Shown: positions 14,518 to 22,317, numbered from the stretch's first letter. The stretch: DNA of 22,338 bases from Erysipelotrichaceae bacterium (GCA_021202205.1 JAJQDJ010000084.1:1-22338); one strand, 5' to 3'. Notes: generated by a model not told the origin, from the letters alone. Translations and numbers: made by a program.

Positions 14518-15588
14518 ATGGGATTATTCAATAAAAGAAGAAATGTTAGACCACTTTTCGTAGGTAGTAATGGGAACGATTTAACGAGAGGCATATATGC
14601 TTTTCATTTAGATATTGATAATGGTGAAATATTAAAGAAAGCATTTTATGAATCTCCATCTAATCCTGCAGCTATATGTAGAAGAGAACGTTATGCTTAT
14701 GTTTGTTATAAAAATAGAACTGGAAAATCAACTGATGGTGGCTTGCATCAATATGCTCAAATGGATTTGCAATTTGGCTTGGCTGCTAAAGCTACTGATG
14801 ATGGAAAAACATATGCTGCTGCTTTTGTAAATGAAAAAAGAAGCCATGCTTATGCTGTGGACTATTATAATGGTGAGGTTGTTGTGATACCAGTTGTTAA
14901 ACAAAAAATTACGAAAGTAACGCAAACAATCAAACATGAAGGACATAGTATTAATGAAAGATACCAAAGTCAACCTCATCCTATATCAATTGATGAAACA
15001 CCAGAAGGAAAATATATGATTGTGACTGATTTAGGGACTGATGAAGTTGTACTTTATACTATTTTAGAAGATGGTTTATTAGAAAGAGATGACGAATATA
15101 CATTTAAGGTAACACCTGGCAGTGGTCCTATGAAAGTTGTCTTTTCTAGAGATGGAAAGTTTGCTTATGTTTTGAATGAATTATCTAGTACAGTATGTGT
15201 TTATCAATATGATGAAGGTGCATTCACGTTTGTTCAAGAAATAGATACTTATCCTAAAGATGAAGAAGATGTTAAAAATAGAGCAACTGATATTTTGGTT
15301 GCACCTGATTATATTTTTGTTTCTAATGCTGGTCATGATAGTGTTTCAACTTTAGAAGTGAATAAGGAAACTGGTGAATTAAAGTTTATTGAATATATGG
15401 AAACAGATGAAAATCCTGTATGTATGGTTTTAGTGATGGATAAATGGCTCGTTGTAGCGAGTCAAAAAGGTGGTACGTTAGAAAGTTTCCAAATCAAAAA
15501 AGGCGAATATCGTGGTGTCTTATTTGAAACACACTTTGTTTATTCTATCACTGAACCAGTTTGCATGATTGAAGGGAGACCTTTATAA
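14518..15588 (+). CDS. Lactonase-family seven-bladed beta-propeller protein
   Basis: A 356-residue protein of the 6-phosphogluconolactonase/lactonase family (PF10282; B. subtilis YkgB/Pgl type). The family fold is a seven-bladed propeller. Family landmarks are QPHPISID..YMIVTDLGTDEVVLY, FSRDGKFAYVLNELSSTVCVYQYD and YIFVSNAGHDSVSTLEVNKETGEL. Where many relatives have GPRH before the fourth repeat, this one has GPMK, so the usual Arg and His are missing. Hydrolysis of 6-phosphogluconolactone is therefore likely by family but not assured. No glucose-6-phosphate dehydrogenase is nearby. It stands between yrzB and mltG, which are adjacent in B. subtilis, and has its own ribosome site (AGGAGG), a possible promoter and a strong terminator. 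Confidence 0.82.
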   Translation: MGLFNKRRNVRPLFVGSNGNDLTRGIYAFHLDIDNGEILKKAFYESPSNPAAICRRERYAYVCYKNRTGKSTDGGLHQYAQMDLQFGLAAKATDDGKTYAAAFVNEKRSHAYAVDYYNGEVVVIPVVKQKITKVTQTIKHEGHSINERYQSQPHPISIDETPEGKYMIVTDLGTDEVVLYTILEDGLLERDDEYTFKVTPGSGPMKVVFSRDGKFAYVLNELSSTVCVYQYDEGAFTFVQEIDTYPKDEEDVKNRATDILVAPDYIFVSNAGHDSVSTLEVNKETGELKFIEYMETDENPVCMVLVMDKWLVVASQKGGTLESFQIKKGEYRGVLFETHFVYSITEPVCMIEGRPL

Positions 15589-15613
15589 GCTATAGTTATC
15601 TATAGCTTTTTTT
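15587..15613 (+). terminator. Intrinsic terminator of the lactonase gene
   Basis: AAGCTATAG at 15587-15595, loop TTAT, CTATAGCTT at 15600-15608, then T to 15613. The stop codon (15586-15588) overlaps the stem. Confidence 0.9.
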
Positions 15614-15614
15614 G

Positions 15615-15643
15615 TTGATAATTATCATATAATCGCATATAAT
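15615..15643 (+). promoter_or_regulatory. Promoter of mltG-trmR-trhP1-trhP2-udk
   Basis: TTGATA at 15615-15620, a 17-nt spacer, and TATAAT at 15638-15643. A second TATAAT at 15628-15633 lies inside the spacer and is too close to the -35 for normal use. The terminator just upstream isolates this operon. Confidence 0.8.
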
Positions 15644-15664
15644 AATACCAAGCGAGGAATGTTA

Positions 15665-16744
15665 ATGAAAAACAAAAAGAAGATAATTGGCATAATTATA
15701 GGCGTTATTATTGTTATAGCTGTTGGGGCTTATTTTTATTATCAAAATGGAATTTCTGCAGTTTCATCAAATGATGAAGAAGTTATTGTGGATATTGAAG
15801 AGGGCACTTCAGCTTCAGGTATTTTAGATGTGCTTGATAATGCTGGTTTAGTTAATGATAAGCTATGTGGAAAAATATTTTTAAAACTCAATACATATGA
15901 CAATTTACAAGCCAATTCCTATGTACTTAATAAAAATATGTCTTTAAAAGAAATTTTTGATGTTATCCAAAATCCTACTCAGGAATATATTAATAGTACA
16001 AAACTAACGATTATTGAAGGATCGACTATAAGCGATAATGCAACTGTTTTTGCTGAGATATTAGGTATATCTGAAGATGAAGTGATAGAGCAGTGGGCAG
16101 ATACAGACTTTTTAAATAGCTTAATTGAAGAGTATTGGTTTTTAGATGAAAGTATTTTAGATAGTGATATCTATTATCCTTTAGAGGGATATTTATATCC
16201 AAAAACATATTATATTGATAATATTAGTTTGAATCTTGAAGATATGACAAGAGTAGTATTAGATATGATGGACGAAATGTTATCACCTTATCAAGATCAA
16301 ATAGAGGAAACTGGATGGAGTGTTCATGAATCTTTGACTTTTTGTTCTGTTGTTGAAAAAGAATCAGGAACAGATGAAAGTGATCGTTCCATGATTGCGG
16401 GTGTTTTTAAAAATAGATTAGATAGCGACATGCTTCTTCAAAGTGATATTACAGTCAATTATGCATGGCAAAGAACAGGTGTAGATGTTTCTATATCACA
16501 AACACAAATAGATTCTAAGTACAATACATATAAGTATACAGGACTTCCAATAGGGCCAATATGTTGTGTGCCTATATCAACGATTGAATCTTGTTTAAAC
16601 TACAGTGAACACGATTATTATTACTTTTTTGCGCAAATAGATCCCGATGATTCTTCTAGTACAATAGTTGTATATTCAAAAACATATGAAGAACATCAAG
16701 AAAAAGTACAAGAAGCAAAGGATAATGATTTATGGTTGAGTTAA
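15665..16744 (+). CDS. mltG: Endolytic murein transglycosylase MltG (YceG-like)
   Basis: A 359-residue MltG. This membrane-anchored lytic transglycosylase cleaves nascent glycan strands and is thought to set their length. The N-terminal membrane segment is at about 6-26, followed by a LysM-like region. The catalytic domain has LEGYLYPKTYY, then CSVVEKESG with the probable catalytic glutamate E231, then IAGVFKNRL and LLQSDITVNYA. YNTYKYTGLPIGPI and YYFFAQIDPDDSSSTIVVYSKTYEEH complete the family pattern. I choose the ATG at 15665, 6 nt after GAGGA; the ATG at 15659 touches that site. It overlaps trmR by 13 bp. B. subtilis yrrL occupies the same place. Confidence 0.93.
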   Translation: MKNKKKIIGIIIGVIIVIAVGAYFYYQNGISAVSSNDEEVIVDIEEGTSASGILDVLDNAGLVNDKLCGKIFLKLNTYDNLQANSYVLNKNMSLKEIFDVIQNPTQEYINSTKLTIIEGSTISDNATVFAEILGISEDEVIEQWADTDFLNSLIEEYWFLDESILDSDIYYPLEGYLYPKTYYIDNISLNLEDMTRVVLDMMDEMLSPYQDQIEETGWSVHESLTFCSVVEKESGTDESDRSMIAGVFKNRLDSDMLLQSDITVNYAWQRTGVDVSISQTQIDSKYNTYKYTGLPIGPICCVPISTIESCLNYSEHDYYYFFAQIDPDDSSSTIVVYSKTYEEHQEKVQEAKDNDLWLS

Positions 16745-17355
16745 CAGATATTGAAATTGATGCTTTAAAAAGGAATATACCAATTATGCAAAAAGAGGGC
16801 TTAATCTTCATGATTGATAAACTCAATGAAATACATGCGACTTCCTGTTTGGAAATAGGCAGTGCCATTGGCTATTCTGCTATGATGATGTGTTTGAATG
16901 TTAAAGATTTAAAGATTGATACAATAGAAATCAATCAAGATCAATACAATGAAGCACTTCATCATATTGATCATTATCAATTGACTAAACGTATTTCTAT
17001 ACATTTGGGTGATGCTTTAACACTTGATACTAATGAGCTGTTATATAAACCTTATGACTGTTTATTCATTGATGCTGCAAAAGCTCAATATCAAAAATTC
17101 TTTGAAAAATATATTTCATATGTCAATGATAAGGGTATCGTGATTGTTGATAATTTGGATTTCCATGGTATGATATATGATATTGATCATATTAAAAATA
17201 GAAATACCAAGCAATTAGTTAAGAAAATTAAACGTTTTAAAGATTGGATTTTTAATAATGAAGATTATGATGCGACATATTATCATATAGGTGATGGTAT
17301 ATGCATCATAACGAGAAAGGAAAAACATGAAACTTGTCATATCACTCAACAATAA
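16732..17355 (+). CDS. trmR: tRNA 5-hydroxyuridine(34) O-methyltransferase
   Basis: A 207-residue SAM-dependent O-methyltransferase of the metal-using catechol-OMT-like family. SAM-binding motif I is LEIGSAIGYSA (40-50) and TIEINQDQ is motif II. The metal ligands are probably D114 (FIDAAKAQY), D140 and N141 (VIVDN). By position and sequence it is the counterpart of B. subtilis YrrM/TrmR, which methylates 5-hydroxyuridine at tRNA wobble position 34 to 5-methoxyuridine. The next two genes encode the U32-family pair that makes 5-hydroxyuridine, which supports this over a small-molecule substrate. AAAGGA precedes the ATG inside mltG. The 3' end overlaps trhP1 by 29 bp. Confidence 0.88.
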   Translation: MVELTDIEIDALKRNIPIMQKEGLIFMIDKLNEIHATSCLEIGSAIGYSAMMMCLNVKDLKIDTIEINQDQYNEALHHIDHYQLTKRISIHLGDALTLDTNELLYKPYDCLFIDAAKAQYQKFFEKYISYVNDKGIVIVDNLDFHGMIYDIDHIKNRNTKQLVKKIKRFKDWIFNNEDYDATYYHIGDGICIITRKEKHETCHITQQ

Positions 17356-18241
17356 ATCTAGATTATATGATTATCATGATATGGGTATTCGCTATTATAT
17401 TATAGGTACATCTTATAGTTTGTATACACCGCATATTTTGAGCATTGATGATATTAAAGAAATGATATTATCATATCCTGATTGTTATTTTTATGTTAAT
17501 CTCAATGCATTATATGATCAAAATGAAATCAATGATATTGAATTATATATTGATAGTTTATCATATATAGGAGTTTCAGGATTATTATTTCAGGATTTTG
17601 GTATTTTACAGATTGTGAAAGAAAAAGGTTATGATTTTGATATGATGTATGCTCCTGAAACACTAAATACCAATGCTCAAAGTATCAACACATTATCAAA
17701 TTTAGGAATAACAAGCGCCTTTTTATCCCATGTTATACCATTAGAAGAACAAGTGAACATTAAACATCATACAACCATTCCTTTAATGATGTTTGGTCAT
17801 GGTGTAGAATATATGGCTGCTTCTAAAAGAAAGCTCATTACAAATTATAAAGAAGCTTCTCAAAAAGCTTTTGATGATGATCATCTGATGATTCAAGATC
17901 GATCATCAAAGAAGAAAATGTATATATTTGAAAATAATAGAAATACACTTATTTTTACTGAGGAAAGACTTTATACATTAGATTTATTGAATCAAATACA
18001 TGATATGGATTACTTATATATAGAAACACTATTTATGGATGATAATGAAGCAATTGAAGTTGCTTCTATCTATAGTGATGCTTTAAGTAGTACTAATTAT
18101 AATCGTGATGTGAGTGATTTAAGGGCTTTACTTTATCAAATGTACAAACCTTTGGGTAGAGGATTTTTATTTGATAATACTGTATATAAATTAGAAGATG
18201 TAAGGAAGATAGATAATGAGAAACGTGAGTCAAATCATTGA
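17327..18241 (+). CDS. trhP1: Peptidase U32-family tRNA hydroxylation protein, cysteine-poor partner
   Basis: A 304-residue U32-family protein matching the place and size of B. subtilis YrrN (TrhP1), which works with YrrO in making 5-hydroxyuridine at tRNA position 34. The barrel pattern is recognisable: YVNLNALYDQNEI, GVSGLLFQDFG and MYAPETLNTNAQSINTLSNLG. In the region where U32 proteins carry the cysteine signature it reads MFGHGVEYMAASKRKLITNY, with no cysteine, so an iron-sulphur cluster of its own is unlikely. I infer a complex with the next gene product. GAAAGG lies about 9 nt before the ATG inside trmR, and it overlaps trhP2 by 26 bp, so the three genes are tightly coupled. Confidence 0.82.
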   Translation: MKLVISLNNKSRLYDYHDMGIRYYIIGTSYSLYTPHILSIDDIKEMILSYPDCYFYVNLNALYDQNEINDIELYIDSLSYIGVSGLLFQDFGILQIVKEKGYDFDMMYAPETLNTNAQSINTLSNLGITSAFLSHVIPLEEQVNIKHHTTIPLMMFGHGVEYMAASKRKLITNYKEASQKAFDDDHLMIQDRSSKKKMYIFENNRNTLIFTEERLYTLDLLNQIHDMDYLYIETLFMDDNEAIEVASIYSDALSSTNYNRDVSDLRALLYQMYKPLGRGFLFDNTVYKLEDVRKIDNEKRESNH

Positions 18242-19463
18242 TGGAAAGAGAAAAATCATCAAAAAGCCAGAGTTATTGGCGCCAGCTGGTAATTTGGAAA
18301 AGTTAAAGATAGCAATTATATATGGTGCGGATGCTGTTTTTATTGGTGGTAAGGAATTTTCGTTGCGATCCCAGGCATCTAATTTTACTTTAGAAGATAT
18401 ACGAGAAGCTGTCCTATTTGCTAATCAATATAATGCTAAAATTCATGTCACTTGTAATATCATTCTTCACCAGGATAATTTAGAAGGTATTAAGGAATAC
18501 CTACAAGCTTTAGATGATATTGGTGTATCAGCCATTATAGTAGCCGATCCTTATATCATGATACTAACAAAACAAATGAATTTAAAATTAGAAGTTCATG
18601 TATCTACTCAATTATCTACCTTAAATAGTAAAGCTATTCAGTTTTATAAGAATATGGGGATGGATCGCGTTGTCTTAGGAAGAGAAGTGACTTACGATAA
18701 TCTTAAAGTACTATTGAATGAAACAGATATGGATATAGAATATTTTATTCATGGAGCTATGTGTATTCATTATTCAGGGAGATGTATGTTATCAAATTAT
18801 TTAGCACGTCGCGATGCCAATCGTGGTGGATGTTGTCAATCTTGCCGCTGGTATTATGACTTATATAATAATGATACTTTAATTACTAGCGAAAATGATA
18901 TGCCTTTTACAATGTCTTCTAAAGATATGGCTTTAGTTAATCATATAGGAGAATTAATAGAATTAGGTGTTGATTCTTTTAAAATAGAAGGACGTATGAA
19001 ATCGTTTCATTACATCGCAACGGTTGTATCTACATATCGTAAACTTATAGATGGTTATTGTGATGATCCTGACAATTTTATTATGGATGATAGTTATAAA
19101 AATGAGCTCAATAAAGCAGCTAATCGTGCCTTATGTCATGGCTTTTTCTATGATAATCCAGGTATCAATGAACAACTTTACAATATTCGTGATGAACATC
19201 CTACTCAGGAATTTGTGTTGCGTGTGATTGATTATGATAAAGAAAGTCATATAGCTACTATTGAACAACGTAACTACTTTAAAGTTGGTGACAAAATAGA
19301 AATTTTTTCACCAACTCATTCTAATCTTTTCTTTACTGTTAAAAAAATATATAATGGGGATAAGGAAGAAGTGGATGTGGCCAATCATCCAATGGAAATC
19401 TTATATATAGAAATGGATCAATACGTCGAAAAAAACGATATGGGAAGGAAGGTTATACGATGA
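18216..19463 (+). CDS. trhP2: Peptidase U32-family tRNA hydroxylation protein, Fe-S partner
   Basis: A 415-residue U32-family protein corresponding to B. subtilis YrrO (TrhP2) and related to E. coli TrhP/YegQ. PELLAPAGNLEKLKIAIIYG (18-37) opens the barrel. The signature HGAMCIHYSGRCMLSNY (179-195) is complete, and C183, C190, C206, C207 and C210 are candidate iron-sulphur ligands. DMALVNHIGEL and DSFKIEGRMKS follow, and a C-terminal beta domain (about 330-415) ends the protein. Despite the family name, a role in tRNA U34 hydroxylation is better supported by homologues and by the neighbouring trmR. AAGGAAG precedes the ATG. The stop overlaps udk as ATGA. Confidence 0.88.
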   Translation: MRNVSQIIDGKRKIIKKPELLAPAGNLEKLKIAIIYGADAVFIGGKEFSLRSQASNFTLEDIREAVLFANQYNAKIHVTCNIILHQDNLEGIKEYLQALDDIGVSAIIVADPYIMILTKQMNLKLEVHVSTQLSTLNSKAIQFYKNMGMDRVVLGREVTYDNLKVLLNETDMDIEYFIHGAMCIHYSGRCMLSNYLARRDANRGGCCQSCRWYYDLYNNDTLITSENDMPFTMSSKDMALVNHIGELIELGVDSFKIEGRMKSFHYIATVVSTYRKLIDGYCDDPDNFIMDDSYKNELNKAANRALCHGFFYDNPGINEQLYNIRDEHPTQEFVLRVIDYDKESHIATIEQRNYFKVGDKIEIFSPTHSNLFFTVKKIYNGDKEEVDVANHPMEILYIEMDQYVEKNDMGRKVIR

Positions 19464-20086
19464 GAGATCAAGCAGTTATTATAGGTATTGCAGGAGGCAG
19501 TGCGTCAGGAAAAACATCCATTGCTTTACAGCTTTATGATTATTTTAAAGGGCAGCATCAAGTACGTATTATTAAACAAGATGATTACTACAAGGATCAA
19601 AGCCATTTAAGCTTTGAAGAACGTGTTAAAACAAATTATGATCATCCATTTGCATTTGATACTGATTTATTGGTGCATCAACTTAAACAACTAAAAAACA
19701 AAGAAACTATTGAAAAGCCAACTTATGATTATACATTACATACAAGAAGTGATGTTACTGAAACAGTTGAAGGCAGAGATGTTATTATTGTCGAGGGTAT
19801 ATTTGTTTTAGCTGAGGAAAAAGTCAGAGATATCTGTGATATTCTTGTGTATGTTGATACTGCTAGCGATATTCGTTTTATTAGACGTTTAAAAAGGGAT
19901 ATTGAAGAAAGAGGGCGCAGCTTAGATTCTGTATGTAATCAATACTTGAATACTGTACGACCTATGCACGAGACATTTATAGAACCATCAAAAAAATATG
20001 CTCATATTATTATTCCTGAAGGTGGTAATAATTATGTGGCTATTGATTTGTTGATAACTAAAATTAAAAGTATTGTTGAAAACTAA
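19460..20086 (+). CDS. udk: Uridine/cytidine kinase
   Basis: A 208-residue uridine kinase that phosphorylates uridine and cytidine to UMP and CMP in pyrimidine salvage. The P-loop is GGSASGKT (12-19). Substrate-side motifs are QDDYYKD, NYDHPFAFD and KPTYDYTLHTR. VIIVEGIFVL resembles Walker B, and RRLKRDIEERGRS is the lid. The C-terminal YAHIIIPEGGNN motif is typical. A purine-rich GGAAGGAAGG precedes the ATG, which overlaps the trhP2 stop as ATGA. It is the last gene of the mltG operon, followed by a strong terminator. B. subtilis has the same yrrO-udk-greA order. Confidence 0.95.
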   Translation: MRDQAVIIGIAGGSASGKTSIALQLYDYFKGQHQVRIIKQDDYYKDQSHLSFEERVKTNYDHPFAFDTDLLVHQLKQLKNKETIEKPTYDYTLHTRSDVTETVEGRDVIIVEGIFVLAEEKVRDICDILVYVDTASDIRFIRRLKRDIEERGRSLDSVCNQYLNTVRPMHETFIEPSKKYAHIIIPEGGNNYVAIDLLITKIKSIVEN

Positions 20087-20105
20087 CTCTCTTAGAGAGT
20101 TTTTT
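20085..20105 (+). terminator. Intrinsic terminator of udk
   Basis: AACTCTC at 20085-20091, loop TTA, GAGAGTT at 20095-20101, then T to 20105. The stop codon (20084-20086) overlaps the 5' arm. Confidence 0.88.
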
Positions 20106-20221
20106 ATCGTTTGATTGGTATCAGTTATGATAAGGATACTCAAAGTAAAGATTATTAAAAACAATATTGTAAGATTATCAAGTACAAAGGATAATTAATT
20201 CTAGTAATTTTCATTGATTTA

Positions 20222-20230
20222 TGATATATT
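20222..20230 (+). promoter_or_regulatory. Possible extended -10 promoter of greA
   Basis: TGATATATT gives TG-A followed by TATATT. No good -35 lies 16-18 nt upstream. GAGGTGA follows at about 20240. The rest of the 146-bp gap (20106-20251) is AT-rich with nothing else I can support. Confidence 0.45.
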
Positions 20231-20251
20231 TATTCATGCGAGGTGAAATAA

Positions 20252-20734
20252 ATGGCTAATGAAGTATTATTAACCCAAAGTGGTGTTGAGAAATTACAAC
20301 AGGAAAAAGAAGATTTAATTAATATTGAAAGACCTAAAGTTATTGAAGAATTACAATTAGCACGTTCACAAGGTGACTTATCAGAAAATGCTGATTATGA
20401 TGCTGCAAGAGATAAACAAGCACGTATTGAATCAAGAATCAAAGAAATTGAACAGATGTTGATGCATGTTACTATCATTGATGAATCTCAGTTAGATAGT
20501 TCAGTTGCTAAACCTGGTGCTACGGTCACTATCCTAGATTTATCTGAAAGCGATGCACAGCCTGAAGTTTACCAGATTGTTGGTAGTACCGAAACCGATC
20601 CGTTAAATGGTAAGATTTCTAATGAATCTCCACTTGCAAAAGCTATCATTGATCATGGTGTTAATGAGATAGTAAGTGTTGGGGTTGCAGAACCTTATGA
20701 AGTAAAAATCTTAAATATTGAATATTTATCATAA
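20252..20734 (+). CDS. greA: Transcription elongation factor GreA
   Basis: A 160-residue GreA that enters the RNA polymerase secondary channel and stimulates cleavage of backtracked transcripts. The N-terminal antiparallel coiled coil (about 8-75) includes ARSQGDLSENADYDAARDKQ, whose acidic tip residues act at the polymerase active site. The C-terminal FKBP-like domain has the family pattern ending SPLAKAIIDHGVNEIVSV and a final beta strand. GAGGTGA precedes the ATG. It has its own terminator and follows udk as in B. subtilis. Confidence 0.97.
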   Translation: MANEVLLTQSGVEKLQQEKEDLINIERPKVIEELQLARSQGDLSENADYDAARDKQARIESRIKEIEQMLMHVTIIDESQLDSSVAKPGATVTILDLSESDAQPEVYQIVGSTETDPLNGKISNESPLAKAIIDHGVNEIVSVGVAEPYEVKILNIEYLS

Positions 20735-20757
20735 AACGCCTATTCAGGCGTTTTTTT
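20735..20757 (+). terminator. Intrinsic terminator of greA
   Basis: AACGCCT at 20735-20741, loop ATTC, AGGCGTT at 20746-20752, then T to 20757. It begins on the base after the greA stop. Confidence 0.92.
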
Positions 20758-20771
20758 CTTGCACGAATTAC

Positions 20772-21073
20772 TTAGATCATTCCAATAATAATAAACAACA
20801 AAGGCTTCGCTAATAAATGCATATAATGAAGATTACCTAAATTAATCAATAAGCTTAATAAAAAATAAAACAATGCTTTAATCTATGATTTGTGATAGCA
20901 GAAGTAAAATATAATGCTGAAATAATTAAAATTATATAAGATAGTACTTGTATCATAATATCAAAATTTATCTGCATGAAATAAGAAAGAATGGCTAAAA
21001 TAAATGAAATAGTGATAAAGGGAATAAGAAATAATAATATGGTTATCAAATATATACGTATTGTTTGTTTCAT
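20772..21073 (-). pseudogene. Small membrane protein, possibly TIGR04086-like, frameshifted in a T6 tract
   Basis: Read leftward from an ATG at 21073 with AGGAGG 4-5 nt upstream, the open frame gives 72 residues with two membrane segments (about 7-32 and 38-62) and stops at 20855. Just before the stop, the coding strand has a run of six T (20860-20865). Adding one T there continues the frame to a stop at 20772: SLLINLGNLHYMHLL and KPLLFIIIGMI add a further membrane segment and give about 100 residues in all. The layout, with short hydrophobic helices, a basic loop and a glycine-containing last helix, recalls the TIGR04086/YrzE family; that assignment is tentative. A sequencing error, a real frameshift, phase variation or a true 72-residue protein are all possible. 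Confidence 0.55.
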
Positions 21074-21112
21074 ATGTCCTCCTAATCCATTATATGTAAA
21101 GGAGACTTTTTT

Positions 21113-21751
21113 ATGAAATATGTAGAAATATTTATAGAGTGTTTTATAGCTTATTTTTTCTTGATTATTGTGTTAAGATTTTTAGGTAAAAAAGAAATGA
21201 GTAAGTTATCGGTAGCTGATTTGATTGTGTTTTTAATTATTAGTGAATTGGTGACTATGTCTATTGGTAATGATGAGGTTGATTTTATTCAAGCTGCTTT
21301 AGCAGTATTTGTGATTGTCATATTAGATAAGATATGCACTTATATTGCTATGAAGAGTAAAAAAATCAAGGTGGCTTTAGAGAGACATCCAACATTCATT
21401 ATTTATAAGGGAAAACTTAATCAGGAAAAAATGGCAACACTTAATTATACAGTAGATGATTTATGGCATCATTTACGTGAACAAGGTATTGATTCTTTAT
21501 CAGAGGTAGAATTTGCCATCATGGAGATAGATGGAGAATTATCTATTATAGAAAGTAAGAACAGCCAAATAGAACTACCAGAATCATTGATCAATAATGG
21601 CGAAATCAATTATCCTGCTTTAAAATTAATCAATAGAAATGAAGACTGGCTTATTAAACAGTTAAAAATGCATGGTATAGATGATTATACTAAGATATTT
21701 TATTGTGTGTTAGAAAAAGAGCGTTTATATTATATAGAAAAAGAAAAATAA
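21113..21751 (+). CDS. DUF421 (YetF family) membrane protein
   Basis: A 212-residue protein of the DUF421/YetF family, about the normal length. Three N-terminal membrane segments (about 4-22, 33-52 and 57-77) include LRFLGKKEMSKLSVADLIVFLIISELV, the family's best-conserved stretch. The cytoplasmic part has HPTFIIYKGKLNQEKM, then NYTVDDLWHHLREQGIDSLSEVEFAIME and DGELSII. In Bacillus several paralogues exist (YetF, YdfR, YrbG, and spore-associated ones); which one this matches is not clear, and the molecular function is uncertain. AAAGGAGA precedes the ATG. The divergent small membrane gene starts only 39 bp away, so any promoter must lie inside that gene; I found no convincing one. Confidence 0.88.
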   Translation: MKYVEIFIECFIAYFFLIIVLRFLGKKEMSKLSVADLIVFLIISELVTMSIGNDEVDFIQAALAVFVIVILDKICTYIAMKSKKIKVALERHPTFIIYKGKLNQEKMATLNYTVDDLWHHLREQGIDSLSEVEFAIMEIDGELSIIESKNSQIELPESLINNGEINYPALKLINRNEDWLIKQLKMHGIDDYTKIFYCVLEKERLYYIEKEK

Positions 21752-21805
21752 TGAAAATTTTTCAGGAAATCACATTTAAATCAATTGCATTATCAAAAAA
21801 AGAAA

Positions 21806-21833
21806 TTTACAAATATTTAAAAAGTTGTATAAT
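21806..21833 (+). promoter_or_regulatory. Promoter of spx
   Basis: TTTACA at 21806-21811, a 16-nt spacer, and TATAAT at 21828-21833. Transcription would begin near 21840, directly before GGAGATGG. Confidence 0.75.
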
Positions 21834-21855
21834 ACTTACTAACGGAGATGGTGTT

Positions 21856-22317
21856 ATGATTAGAATTTATACTGCACCTAGTTGTGCATCTTGTAGAAAA
21901 GTCAAAGCCTGGCTCAAAGAGCATCAAATCCCTTATGTTGAAAAAAATATTTTTTCAACACTATTAAGAGAAGGTGAACTGCGAGAACTACTAGAACGTA
22001 GTGAAAATGGTACAGATGATATTATTTCTAAAAGATCGAAAATTATTAAAGAAAATAAAGTTAATATTGATGATATGTCAGTCAATGAACTGATACATTT
22101 TATCCAAGAAAATCCTTCTATATTAAAACGTCCGATAATTATTGATGAAAGACGTTTTCAAGTAGGCTACAATGCTGAAGAAATAAGAGCATTTATTCCA
22201 CGTGAACTGAGAAGGATGCAGGAATGTAACAGTATTGATTATTGCCCTCAATTTACTGATATAAAAAAAGAATATTATAAAGACCCGAATTGCAAACAGA
22301 AAGTGGAATTAAGATGA
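21856..22317 (+). CDS. spx: Spx/ArsC-family redox-responsive transcription regulator with extended C-terminus
   Basis: A 153-residue Spx-family protein. Spx binds the RNA polymerase alpha C-terminal domain and redirects transcription under disulphide stress. The redox switch C10-x2-C13 (APSCASCRK) is present, as are NIFSTLL, NGTDDIISKRSK (51-62), RPIIIDERRFQVGYNAEEIR and FIPRELR. B. subtilis Spx has 131 residues; this protein runs about 22 further and its tail contains C124, C130 and C146. I place the start at 21856, after GGAGATGG and a good promoter; the frame is open further upstream, but that part precedes the promoter. ArsC (arsenate reductase) has one active cysteine and is less likely. 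No terminator is visible in the last 21 bp. Confidence 0.92.
   Translation: MIRIYTAPSCASCRKVKAWLKEHQIPYVEKNIFSTLLREGELRELLERSENGTDDIISKRSKIIKENKVNIDDMSVNELIHFIQENPSILKRPIIIDERRFQVGYNAEEIRAFIPRELRRMQECNSIDYCPQFTDIKKEYYKDPNCKQKVELR

Noticed and set aside
14728..14979. Minus-strand open frame opposite the lactonase gene
   Set aside because: It has no ribosome site and overlaps a conserved propeller coding region.
17327..19463. Annotating the two U32 proteins as collagenase-like proteases
   Set aside because: The family name is historical. Homologues in the same gene order act in tRNA hydroxylation, and no protease active site is evident.
21089..21094. Minus-strand TATAAT as the promoter of the small membrane gene
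   Set aside because: Transcription would start within the AGGAGG ribosome site, so it would be cut. The -35 is also poor.
21703..21855. Long N-terminal extension of Spx
   Set aside because: The stretch overlaps the DUF421 gene end and contains the TTTACA/TATAAT promoter; the Spx family starts at the MIRIYTAPSC residues.
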